Source: Deltaproteobacteria bacterium (GTDB lineage: Bacteria; Myxococcota_A; Polyangia; Polyangiales; Polyangiaceae). From it: DNA of 33,733 nt. The position numbers were made by a program, and so were the translations under genes. The DNA lies in NCBI GenBank assembly GCA_003235365.1, contig QJWJ01000239.1, positions 1-33,733 of the forward strand, in the 5' to 3' direction. The notes beneath the pieces were generated by a model. It did not search any database and was not told where the DNA came from. It saw only the letters and a list, made by a program, of their open reading frames with translations. How positions within the stretch are numbered: the stretch's first letter is position 1; every line of letters starts with the position of its first letter. Positions 16,922-24,037 of this stretch are shown here, one piece after another.

Positions 16922-16979
16922 GTGGTGAGCCACCACGGCGTGATCACTCGGCGCAGGTATCGTATACCGCCAGTATACG
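16922..16979 (-). promoter_or_regulatory. Two inverted repeats upstream of lipoprotein gene
   Basis: CGTATAC-CGCCA-GTATACG (16961-16979) is a perfect 7-5-7 inverted repeat. GTGGT-GAGCC-ACCAC (16922-16936) is a perfect 5-5-5 repeat. Both lie 25-82 bases upstream of the lipoprotein start at 16897, where an operator is expected. The 19-base site is relatively AT-rich against its surroundings. Confidence 0.4.
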
Positions 16980-17079
16980 GTGGCGCACCGAGGGGCGCCA
17001 ATTCACGTTCGGGCGACCTTCGAGCGGCGCACGGTCGTTCCTATCCGAAGTTCAGCGCAACCTGCGGTGCGCGGCGGAT

Positions 17080-17113
17080 CCCAGCCTCGGCGCCCCCGCA
17101 CGCCGAGGCTGGG
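17080..17113 (-). terminator. Hairpin terminator candidate after pore-former-like gene
   Basis: A perfect 13-bp stem, CCCAGCCTCGGCG (17080-17092) and its complement (17101-17113), with an 8-base loop, about 110 bases past the stop of the minus-strand gene at 17225. No T-run follows, which is common for candidate terminators in GC-rich genomes. The 327-base gap 16898-17224 otherwise holds only the inverted repeats at 16922-16979. Confidence 0.5.
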
Positions 17114-17224
17114 GGCTCGCCAGCGTCTGCTACGGGCGTGGACGACGAGAAAGGCCTTCACTCGACGACGTCTTCACGAGGTGGGCGCTGTGAATCACTC
17201 GTCTCCGGTTCCGCGCCGCTGGGC

Positions 17225-17977
17225 CTACACGGCTTGCGAGAACGGCTCTGCCCACAGCTGGGATGCTGGTTTGATGATCACGTTGCTGCCGTCGATGTGC
17301 GTGCAGTTGCAGTTTGGTCCCCCGATCCACTTGAAGTCATGATGATGGCAGACCACAAAGCTGTCTCCCGCGAGCTCGACGCAGTTCGAGCCGTCGGGGT
17401 GGCAGTTGTCCGGATGGGCTTCTCTGAATTTGACGTGATGGCAGGTCTTCCCGTTTGGGGGTGGGATGCGGACGTTCCGGTGCGTGCCATTGGCTCGGTA
17501 CTCCGACCCCACCGAGTCCATCGCCAGCTGGAGCGCTTGGGTGCCCGACTTCCCATTGAAGAACTTGAAGTTCGACGCAGTCCAAATCTGGGGGAAGTGA
17601 AACAGCGGAATGGTGAAGCGGTAACCTCCCGCTTGAACGTCGACCTTCCCGACGACGGTGCCGTGAATGGAGCCGGATGGAAGGTCGAGATCTTGCTCCG
17701 TGATTGTGTGTGTGATGTCCTCCTTGCTTTGCGAAAAGGACGTTTGGACTTCGTACTCCGTCCTGGCCGTCATCGAAAGACTGCCCGAAGCGGCGCCGTA
17801 CTGAGCCGTGACCTCGGACTTCACTTCGAGAGCGAGCAGCAGTCTCGTCGACTGTTTGTACTCCTCCTCGAGACGCTGGTACTGCGAGGTATTGAGCTTG
17901 ACCTTCTGCCCGACGATGTCGGACTTCAAGAAGTCGAAGTAGGCGTAGGGGTCTGCATAACTTTCTAGGTCAATCAT
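17225..17977 (-). CDS. Putative beta-pore-forming (aerolysin-like) protein with Cys/His tail
   Basis: 250-residue protein with no signal peptide. The ATG at 17977 is preceded by AGGAG at good spacing. Residues 1-58 are helical (YQRLEEEYKQSTRLLLALEV). Residues 59-130 alternate small polar and hydrophobic residues, rich in Ser/Thr (SGSLSMTARTEYEVQTSFSQ), then LDLPSGSIHGTVVGKVDV and GGYRFTIPLFHF. This pattern resembles the membrane-insertion hairpin and flanking strands of aerolysin/ETX-MTX2 toxins, where a P-x-G-S turn and a final IPL strand are typical. The C-terminus has a tandem duplication: CHHVKF..PDNCHPDGSNC (179-199) and CHHHDF..PNCNCTHIDGSN (210-232), likely to bind metal or form disulphides. 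Toxin identity is inferred from pattern only; a structural or carbohydrate-binding protein is possible. Confidence 0.72.
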   Translation of the reverse strand: MIDLESYADPYAYFDFLKSDIVGQKVKLNTSQYQRLEEEYKQSTRLLLALEVKSEVTAQYGAASGSLSMTARTEYEVQTSFSQSKEDITHTITEQDLDLPSGSIHGTVVGKVDVQAGGYRFTIPLFHFPQIWTASNFKFFNGKSGTQALQLAMDSVGSEYRANGTHRNVRIPPPNGKTCHHVKFREAHPDNCHPDGSNCVELAGDSFVVCHHHDFKWIGGPNCNCTHIDGSNVIIKPASQLWAEPFSQAV

Positions 17978-18092
17978 GAATTGTCTCCTGACCGAGTCGA
18001 CCGTGCCCCAAGTGGCACGTTTTCCCGGCTCCTGGGGTGAGGAGACGCGAACGGGTTTGTGACGAACATTCGCCCGGCTTTCGGCCATCGGA

Positions 18093-18154
18093 CGGTTTCT
18101 CGGGCCCTCACCAATGGGGGGCCTCAAAATGGCCCGACAATCGTGCTCGCCCAT
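18093..18154 (-). repeat. Dispersed intergenic repeat, copy C (62 bp)
   Basis: Reads on the minus strand as the same two-block unit found at 1738-1800: 5' block starting ATGGGCGAGCACGATTG and 3' block with CCCATTGG ending GAGAAACCG. Here CCAATGGG (about 18112-18119) and CCCATTGG (18150-18157) form an 8-bp inverted repeat around the unit. It lies in the 310-base gap between norZ and the pore-former-like gene, upstream of the latter. Confidence 0.7.
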
Positions 18155-18190
18155 TGGGTACCTCGGCAGGAAGAGTTCGACGGGTTCTCC

Positions 18191-18225
18191 GTTGCCCATC
18201 CCCCACGGTGTGAGGGCTGGGCAAC
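18191..18225 (-). terminator. Hairpin terminator candidate after norZ
   Basis: GTTGCCCA (18191-18198) pairs with TGGGCAAC (18218-18225), with a further GC-rich inner pairing possible in the 19-base loop. It starts about 60 bases beyond the norZ stop. No T-tract. Confidence 0.4.
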
Positions 18226-18287
18226 TCCGCCCGGTTGCGCGAGGTTTGCCTCGGCGCTCTCCCAACGATGGCCGCTCGTCGGATCCA

Positions 18288-20582
18288 TCATTCGGCGGGC
18301 GCCGGATTGAGCACTTCGGTGTTTCTTTTCGCGGGCCTGTAGCTGTGCCGGGTGACCAGTCCCACGAGGAACCAGGCATACGCGCCGACGCCGATGAGGA
18401 ACAGGGTGTCGCCCACGATGCGAGCCCAGCGCAGCTCCTGCAGCCATGGCTGCTGGAGGAATTCGGCACTGCGCGCGAACCACAAGCCGTGGTCGACGCT
18501 GGCCACGGTCTGCGCCACGCCGATGGGCAACAAGCTCAGAGCCACCATCAAGCCGAGCCCGACGTTCATGCACCAGAAACCAATCGCCAAGGGGCGTTCG
18601 TTCCATTCCTGTGCGCCGCCGAGCCGTCGGGCGATCACCAGGCACAACCCCAGCGCAAGCAGCCCGTAGACACCGAACAGGGCGGTGTGAGCGTGGACCG
18701 GCGTCGTGTTCAGACCTTGCATGTAGTACAGCGCAATCGGGGGGTTGATGAGAAAGCCGAAAACTCCGGCGCCGAGAAAGTTCCAGAACGCGACCCCGAC
18801 GAAGAAGCGAATCGGCCAGCGGTAGCGCACCATGAACGGGGAGCGCCGCTCCAAGCGCAAGGTGTGCACCGCTTCCCAACCGATCAGCGTGAGCGGGACG
18901 ACTTCCAACGCGCTGAACGTAGCACCCACCGCCACCACCGACGTGGGGGTACCGCTGAAGTAGAGGTGGTGCAGGGTGCCAGGTATCCCGGCGAACAGGA
19001 AGACGGCACTTGACGCGATCACTGCTAGCCCGGCGTGGCGAGCCTCGACGAGACCGAGTTTCGCGAACAGCAAGCTCAAGGTTGCTGTGGCAAACACCTC
19101 GAAGAAGCCTTCCACCCACAGGTGAACGACCCACCAGCGCCAGTACTCCATCACCGACAAATGCGTCTTGGCAGTGACGAAGAACGCCGCTCCGTACATC
19201 AGCCCCACGGCAACGGTCGCCCCGGTGAACATGAGCACCAGGGTTCTTGTCGCGGCTCGTGCACGCAGGGCGGGCCACAGCCCGCGCAACATCAACACCA
19301 GCCACAACACGAGACCGGTGAACAGGCCGATCTGCCACAGCCGCCCCAAATCCGTATACTCGTAGCCTTGGTGCCCCAGCCAGAACGAGGAACCCAGATC
19401 CAGCTTCTGGTGAATCGCGAGAGCCTCTCCAGCGAGAGAGCCGAACACCACCAGCAACAGCGCGCCGAACAACACGTTCACCCCCAGGCGCTGAAAGCGC
19501 GGCTCGCGGCCACCCAAGATCGGAGCGACGAACAGGCCCGCAGCCAAGAAGGCCGTGGCTATCCAAAACATGGCCGTCTGAATGTGCCAAGTGCGCGACA
19601 ACGAATACGGCAGGTATTCGGCCAGAGGAAAGCCGAAGAAGGATTGCCCCTCCACCGTGTAGTGCGCGGTTACCGCGCCGAGCAGTACCTGCACCACGAA
19701 CAACAGGGTAACGACGCCGACGTACTTGCCGAGCGCGCGCATGCTCGGTGTGAGACGGATTGCCAGCAGGGGATCGGTCGCTGGAGGCCGCACTTCGGGC
19801 TCGGGCTCGGGAGCATACGCGCGCCACGCGACCACGCCACCGATTGAGGCGAGCAACAGAACGATGCTGACCAACGACCACGCCAAGTTCTCACCGGAAG
19901 GGCGATTGTCGATGAGCGGTTCGTGGGGCCAATTGTTCGTGTAGGTCACCTCCTGATCCGGGCGATTCGTCGAAGCAGCCCAGCTCGTCCAGAAGAAGAA
20001 GGCTGGCAACACGCGCAACCGCTCGGGATCCGACACGGTAGTGGTGGTCATGGCGTACGACTCGCGAAGCTCATGCCAGGTCGGATCACCTCCGAACAGC
20101 TGCTGGTAGTAGAGCGCCGTTTGGGCGATCGCCAGCGCGCGTTCTTCACTGACGACCACGTTGCCCGATTGCGCGTCGTAGGTATTGTGACGAAACGCGG
20201 GCTTCAGCGCGGCCTCGAGCTGCGAAAGTTGCCCGGGGCCGAGTTGCTCTGTCGATCTGCCGAACTGCGCCCGGCTCATCACGTCGAGGAGCGCCAATGC
20301 CTCGCGATGCAGCCAGTCTGCCGTCCAGTCGGGGGCTTGATACGCACCGTGGCCCCAAATCGAGCCCAGTTGCTGTCCACCGATCGACTGCCAAACCAAC
20401 TGCCCTTGCAGGATGTCGTCCTCGGTGTAGATGGTCTTTCCGTCGGCAGTGACCACCGCCTGAGGAATGGGCGGCGCGTGACGGTAGATCTCCCGGCCCA
20501 TGAAGCCGAGCAGAGCGAAGGCCGCGGCCAGAACCGCGAAGAGCACGTAAAAGCGCCACTTGGCGCGCTGCGCGAAAGTCAT
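18288..20582 (-). CDS. norZ: Quinol-dependent nitric oxide reductase
   Basis: 764-residue single-subunit NO reductase (qNOR) of the haem-copper oxidase superfamily in the inner membrane, reducing two NO to N2O with electrons from quinol. The N-terminal TM helix and about 200-residue periplasmic domain (YTEDDILQGQLVWQSIGGQ, GHGAYQAPDWTADWLHRE) mark the qNOR type. A 12-13 helix NorB core follows. Expected ligands are visible: H333 (RTWHIQ) and H632 (HAHTALFG) for the low-spin haem, H630 for the high-spin haem, H487 (VVHLWVEGFFE) and H538/H539 (GTLHHLYFSG) for FeB, plus Glu491/Glu495. A strong ribosome site GGAGGAG precedes the ATG. The start overlaps a small upstream ORF, and a sigma-54 promoter lies about 215 bases upstream. 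With no other denitrification genes here, NO detoxification is the likely role. Confidence 0.95.
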   Translation of the reverse strand: MTFAQRAKWRFYVLFAVLAAAFALLGFMGREIYRHAPPIPQAVVTADGKTIYTEDDILQGQLVWQSIGGQQLGSIWGHGAYQAPDWTADWLHREALALLDVMSRAQFGRSTEQLGPGQLSQLEAALKPAFRHNTYDAQSGNVVVSEERALAIAQTALYYQQLFGGDPTWHELRESYAMTTTTVSDPERLRVLPAFFFWTSWAASTNRPDQEVTYTNNWPHEPLIDNRPSGENLAWSLVSIVLLLASIGGVVAWRAYAPEPEPEVRPPATDPLLAIRLTPSMRALGKYVGVVTLLFVVQVLLGAVTAHYTVEGQSFFGFPLAEYLPYSLSRTWHIQTAMFWIATAFLAAGLFVAPILGGREPRFQRLGVNVLFGALLLVVFGSLAGEALAIHQKLDLGSSFWLGHQGYEYTDLGRLWQIGLFTGLVLWLVLMLRGLWPALRARAATRTLVLMFTGATVAVGLMYGAAFFVTAKTHLSVMEYWRWWVVHLWVEGFFEVFATATLSLLFAKLGLVEARHAGLAVIASSAVFLFAGIPGTLHHLYFSGTPTSVVAVGATFSALEVVPLTLIGWEAVHTLRLERRSPFMVRYRWPIRFFVGVAFWNFLGAGVFGFLINPPIALYYMQGLNTTPVHAHTALFGVYGLLALGLCLVIARRLGGAQEWNERPLAIGFWCMNVGLGLMVALSLLPIGVAQTVASVDHGLWFARSAEFLQQPWLQELRWARIVGDTLFLIGVGAYAWFLVGLVTRHSYRPAKRNTEVLNPAPAE

Positions 20583-20746
20583 GACCGCTCCTCCATGGTG
20601 CGCGTTGTTTCAGCGCTGGGATGAGACGTCGGGGAGGGCTCAGTGCGACGGCCAGGCTCGGCCTCGGCGGGCCGAGAAAAGTGCACAGGGCTTGCGGGAA
20701 ACGCGGCTAGCTCTGCAACGGAGCTCTCGAGGGACTCTTTGAACAA
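20579..20746 (-). CDS. Small ORF coupled to norZ (55 aa, TTG start)
   Basis: Short frame between the sigma-54 promoter and norZ. It begins at TTG (20746), eight bases after AAGGAG, and its TGA overlaps the norZ ATG as ATGA. The product is LFKESLESSVAELAAFPASP at the N-terminus, then a Pro/Glu/Arg-rich part ending TMEERS. The frame is open throughout, the ribosome site is good, and the four-base overlap with norZ is typical of translational coupling. It may be a leader peptide that feeds ribosomes to norZ, or a small protein acting with the reductase. No homologue recognised; the N-terminus has a faint likeness to the start of DUF542/ScdA-type NO-stress proteins (VAEL.A..P). Confidence 0.5.
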   Translation of the reverse strand: MFKESLESSVAELAAFPASPVHFSRPAEAEPGRRTEPSPTSHPSAETTRTMEERS

Positions 20747-20795
20747 GGTTCATTCTCCTTTTTGGATGGAGCGTTCCTCCATCCTCGCGGCTGTG

Positions 20796-20811
20796 TGCAG
20801 CTCCTGTGCCA
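20796..20811 (-). promoter_or_regulatory. Sigma-54 promoter for the norZ operon
   Basis: Minus-strand TGGCACAGGAGCTGCA matches the RpoN consensus TGGCAC-N5-TTGCA at all but one fixed position (C for the first T of the -12 element). The GG-to-GC spacing is exact. It faces norZ, and the NorR-type activator is encoded divergently next door. Transcription would begin near 20785, leaving a leader that carries the 55-codon ORF. Confidence 0.8.
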
Positions 20812-20852
20812 TGTTCAACTGTTGGAATTTGTTTAGTTTAATTTCCAGCGTG

Positions 20853-20867
20853 CTGTCAGAACAACAG
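20853..20867. promoter_or_regulatory. Candidate NorR enhancer site
   Basis: CTGT-N7-ACAG, an inverted repeat that contains the GT-N7-AC core reported for NorR sites in enterobacteria. It is centred about 75 bases upstream of the predicted norZ start of transcription. Only one clear copy was found, whereas E. coli uses three, so this is tentative. Confidence 0.35.
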
Positions 20868-20894
20868 CCGTTCTCGTTGTGATATGAACAGCGG

Positions 20895-22469
20895 ATGCTG
20901 TCGTCTCGACAACGCCGCGCGGAACTCGACGCCGTCCTGGAAATCGCTCGTGATCTGAGCGCCTCCCTGCACTCGGACAACCGCTACGGCCGACTGCTCG
21001 CCGCGATCTGTCGGGTCATTCCCTGCGATGCCGCTTGCTTGCTCAAGCTCGACGGCCACACGCTCGAGCCGTTGGCTGCGCGTGGACTGAGCGGCGCCGC
21101 GCTGTCGCAGGTGTATCCGCGAGACCAGCACCCACGACTTGCAACGTTGGTCGACTCGCTCGAACCGGTCCGCTTTCCTCCCGACTCGAAGCTCCCAGAT
21201 CCCTTCGATGGGCTCGTTGCGGGACCCAGTCACGAACTGGGCAAAGTGCACGACTGTATGGGTTGCGCGTTGACCGAACGCGACGAGGTCGTCGGAGTGC
21301 TCACCTTGGACGCGTTCAAACCCGGGGCCTTCGAGAACGTCGACCGGCAATTGTTGGCAACGCTGGCAGCTCTCGCAGGGGCGAGCCTGCGCACCATCGC
21401 TCTGGTAGATGCGCTCGAGGCCAAAGCAGAACGCCAGCACGGGGTGGCACGCGAAATCGGCAGGCGGCAAAGGATTGGCCTGGTGGGGCAGAGCAGCGCC
21501 ATCGCACGCGTTCGGCGCGACATCGAAATCGTCGCCCCGTCCGACGTGCCGGTGCTCGTCACCGGAGAGACCGGGGTGGGCAAGGAGGTCGTAGCGTCAC
21601 TCGTGCACGCAAGCTCTCGGCGTTCATCCGAGCCTCTGGTGCACGTCAACTGTGCGGCGCTGCCGGAAACCCTGGCCGACAGCGAGTTGTTCGGTCACGT
21701 CGCCGGCGCGTTCACGGGTGCGTTCAAGTCGCGACCTGGCAAGTTCGAAGCGGCGGACAACGGCACGTTGTTCTTGGACGAGGTGGGCGAGCTGCCGTTG
21801 TCGGTGCAGGCGAAGCTGCTGGTCGCGCTTCAAAGCGGTGTCATTCAGCGGGTGGGTTCGGACACTTCCCGCCGAGTTGACGTCCGGGTCATCGCCGCGA
21901 CGAATCGCACTCTGGAGCGGGAAGTGAGCGCGGGGCGATTTCGTGAAGACTTGCTGCACCGTTTGACTGCGTTCACCATCGAACTGCCCCCGCTGCGCGA
22001 GCGAGCCGACGACATTGCCGAGTTGCTCACGGACTTACTGATTCGAGCGCGGCGACGCCTCGGTACGGGACCCGTGGAAGTGGCGCCGAGTGCGGTCACT
22101 TGGATCGGCCGCCAGCCATGGCCCGGCAACGTGCGGGAGTTGCAGAACGCGCTCACCCGGGCCCTGCTGCGCGCAGCTCACGAACACGAGCAGCGACGAC
22201 CTGAGCGAGCAGGGGGCAGGGGCAAGCCCTTGCGCCTCGAATTGCATCACTTCGACGCGTCGGCCCGCGCTGACGCTGCTTCACCCGACCGGACGCAGGC
22301 CGACGACGACAGTCGCCCATTGCGCGATCGCGTCAGCCAGTTTCAACGCCAAGAGGTGCAGCGAGCCCTCGCTCACAACAATGGATCCATCGCGGCGGCC
22401 GCCCGCGACCTCGGAATGCATCGCAGCAATCTTCACCACCTGATGGAGCGGCTCGGATTACAGGCGTGA
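20895..22469 (+). CDS. norR: NO-responsive sigma-54 activator NorR
   Basis: 524-residue bacterial enhancer-binding protein with the NorR order of domains. The GAF sensor (about 10-175) keeps residues tied to the mononuclear iron site of E. coli NorR: R81 in HPRL, D105 in LPDPFDGL (the neighbouring Tyr is Phe here) and C121 in KVHDCMG. The AAA+ domain (about 195-430) has Walker A GETGVGKE (224-231), the sigma-54 loop GAFTGA (271-276), Walker B LFLDE (292-296) and the R-finger region. A Fis-type HTH closes the protein (NGSIAAAARDLGMHRSNLHHLMERLGL). NO binding would relieve GAF inhibition and let the protein drive the facing sigma-54 promoter of norZ. Start ATG 20895 places the first GAF helix normally; the ribosome site is weak. 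Confidence 0.94.
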   Translation: MLSSRQRRAELDAVLEIARDLSASLHSDNRYGRLLAAICRVIPCDAACLLKLDGHTLEPLAARGLSGAALSQVYPRDQHPRLATLVDSLEPVRFPPDSKLPDPFDGLVAGPSHELGKVHDCMGCALTERDEVVGVLTLDAFKPGAFENVDRQLLATLAALAGASLRTIALVDALEAKAERQHGVAREIGRRQRIGLVGQSSAIARVRRDIEIVAPSDVPVLVTGETGVGKEVVASLVHASSRRSSEPLVHVNCAALPETLADSELFGHVAGAFTGAFKSRPGKFEAADNGTLFLDEVGELPLSVQAKLLVALQSGVIQRVGSDTSRRVDVRVIAATNRTLEREVSAGRFREDLLHRLTAFTIELPPLRERADDIAELLTDLLIRARRRLGTGPVEVAPSAVTWIGRQPWPGNVRELQNALTRALLRAAHEHEQRRPERAGGRGKPLRLELHHFDASARADAASPDRTQADDDSRPLRDRVSQFQRQEVQRALAHNNGSIAAAARDLGMHRSNLHHLMERLGLQA

Positions 22470-22526
22470 AGCCTCGGCACTTCACCCGGTGCACGCAATC
22501 GCCGAACTCGCGCTCGAACCGGAAAC

Positions 22527-22833
22527 TCAGCTGCTGCTCCGGGGGTTCGTCGTGGCTGAGCCCCGAATTGGGCACCGGCGCAGCGACTCGATCGCTGCCG
22601 CAGCCGTTTGAACGGCCGAGGCAACCGACAGCACCATCGACCCATTGAGGAACGCGTGTATCTGGTCGTATGGGTGCGACCCCGAGAAACACACTTCGAG
22701 CGCCTCAGTCGTCGACGCTCCACGGGAACGACGCCGACGACGAGCGTGCTGCGCACACCCGGGGCTGTCCGGTGGCCTGAACCACGAGCTGCAGCTGTGT
22801 TTGGAAGTGGCCGCCCACGCCGAGTGAGGACAC
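22527..22833 (-). pseudogene. Possible decayed gene fragment
   Basis: In the 409-base gap after norR, two adjacent minus-strand frames read like real protein but are short and out of phase. The first, from a GTG at 22833, gives SSLGVGGHFQTQLQLVVQAT and stops near 22708. The second gives EALEVCFSGSHPYDQIHAFL and then NGSMVLSVASAVQTAAAAIE, stopping at 22527-22529. A frameshift between them would join them. No family recognised, and chance cannot be excluded in GC-rich DNA. Apart from this and the repeat at 22879, the gap shows nothing else. Confidence 0.25.
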
Positions 22834-22878
22834 GTTCCTCAGTTCCTCAATGGGCTTCGCCCGAGCCGATCTCGACCG

Positions 22879-23039
22879 CTAGGAGCGGTAATCATGTTGA
22901 TTGCCGCGACAAATCAGCAACCTAGAGCACCGAGCTGCGAGCAAGAGTGCCCGAACGCGACCCCGAAAAACGCCCTCACCCCCGCTGGGGCGATTTTTCG
23001 GGGCATTTCCGTGCAAAGGCAAGCTGCTCGGTGCTCTAG
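22879..23039 (+). repeat. 161-bp structured repeat, copy 1
   Basis: Same length as, and about 93% identical (11 differences by eye) to, the inverted copy at 26179-26339. The unit begins and ends with CTAG and has a third CTAG at 22922. The first 43 bases hold a 10-bp hairpin (GCGGTAATCA-TGT-TGATTGCCGC). The remaining 118 bases are bounded by perfect 14-bp inverted ends (CTAGAGCACCGAGC at 22922 and its complement at 23026-23039). Inside is a hairpin with arms CCCCGAAAAA and TTTTTCGGGG plus a five-base inner extension. The terminal CTA supplies the stop codon of the minus-strand trypsin-like gene. Likely a MITE/REP-type element; an RNA-level role is possible. Confidence 0.85.
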
Positions 23040-24037
23040 CACTTCGCAATGCACGAGAGGATGGCGTCTTGCAGACCGGCTGTGCTCATCGACGATTGGA
23101 TGTTCTTGGTGAGATCACGCGAACATTTCGCGGAGCACTCACTGTGGACGTCGTCGAAGAAGTCGTCGATGTCGTCGACCCGGGTGAATCCGGACCAGTC
23201 AGTGTCACCGAAGACGGCGTCTTCCCACGCGCCATCGTGATAGCCGGAGTTGACGCCGATGATGTGCCACGCGCCCCCGCTGTGTCGAAATAATGGCCCA
23301 CCCAGGTCTGTATGGCAGAGCCGCCGGTTGGGGGTGAAGCTGATGATGTTGCGCTCAAACATTTCGTCCCAAACTTCGGTGGCCCAAGGGTCGCTGGTCG
23401 AGACCGCACCGCGCGAGTAGGCTTGAAATTCTCCCCACTGCTTTTCTTCGTAGTCGTTCGTTTCACAGCCATAACCCACGGCTCGTCCCCACATCGTGTC
23501 CGTGATGTGTTGGCGGCTGATGTCGCCATCGAACGAGTCGATGTGATGGGTGGGCTCATTGACGGTGATGACAGCGATGTCTGCTGGCTCACCCTGGTCG
23601 GGGTAGGCCAGGTAGGACGAATGGATGTGGAGCGCTTCCACGGTCCGATTCAGGTAAACACCTGCCCCCTCGAAGGACCCGTCAATCGCGTTGGTGATGT
23701 CGATCTTGTCGCCCACGCTCACCCTGACGTTACCCGACCGCCAGCGGACACACATGGCGGCGGTCAAGAACTGGTTCGGGCCGATCTTGGTGGCTGTGCA
23801 GCGACCGCTTCTAAAACGAAAGCGGACTACCGCTCGGGCGTGATTGTTGTCGTTGAAGTACGCCTGGGTGATGCGGTTTCCGCCGATTAGCGCGTGCTGC
23901 GCTTCGTCGGCTGATTCGGGATCCTCCATCAGTGCAGAGTCTTCTGCGGTTGCCGCGCCGGAACAACCAAGCGTCATCGCCAGATTGGTTGCTATCAGTG
24001 AACGGAGATAGGGTGCAACGTGAATCGATTTTTTCAT
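23036..24037 (-). CDS. Trypsin-like serine protease homologue lacking catalytic His and Ser
   Basis: 333-residue lipoprotein with a chymotrypsin-type fold. The ATG at 24037 has AGGGA upstream and gives a signal with lipobox (AMTLGC, Cys25). The domain starts at ALIGGNRITQ (about 50). The family's TAAHC motif reads L-T-A-A-M95-C. The Asp is kept (ADIAVITV, D153). The GDSGGP motif reads T-D-L245-G-G-P (CHTDLGGPLF). Thus His is Met and the nucleophile Ser is Leu. The Ser change (CTG codon) and the His change (ATG) each need two or more base changes, so sequencing error is unlikely. It should be proteolytically dead, perhaps a binding or scaffold protein. A Cys-bearing tail follows (HSECSAKCSRDL, CIAKC). 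Diverges from the metallophosphatase gene; both are bracketed by the 161-bp repeat. Confidence 0.85.
   Translation of the reverse strand: MKKSIHVAPYLRSLIATNLAMTLGCSGAATAEDSALMEDPESADEAQHALIGGNRITQAYFNDNNHARAVVRFRFRSGRCTATKIGPNQFLTAAMCVRWRSGNVRVSVGDKIDITNAIDGSFEGAGVYLNRTVEALHIHSSYLAYPDQGEPADIAVITVNEPTHHIDSFDGDISRQHITDTMWGRAVGYGCETNDYEEKQWGEFQAYSRGAVSTSDPWATEVWDEMFERNIISFTPNRRLCHTDLGGPLFRHSGGAWHIIGVNSGYHDGAWEDAVFGDTDWSGFTRVDDIDDFFDDVHSECSAKCSRDLTKNIQSSMSTAGLQDAILSCIAKC

Noticed and set aside
18124..19881. 585-residue minus-strand frame overlapping norZ
   Set aside because: Out of phase with norZ, which has all haem-copper oxidase ligands; composition is a shadow.
20750..20980. 76-residue minus-strand frame across the norR-norZ control region
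   Set aside because: It runs through the sigma-54 promoter and the norR start, has no ribosome site and looks random.
22894..23112. Open frame running through the 161-bp repeat, with a similar translation in copy 2 (MLIAATNQ versus MLIAAKNQ, then ECPN...ALTPAGAIFRG)
   Set aside because: The similarity is explained by the DNA repeat itself. The differences follow base pairing in hairpins rather than codon positions, and no ribosome site or protein family fits.
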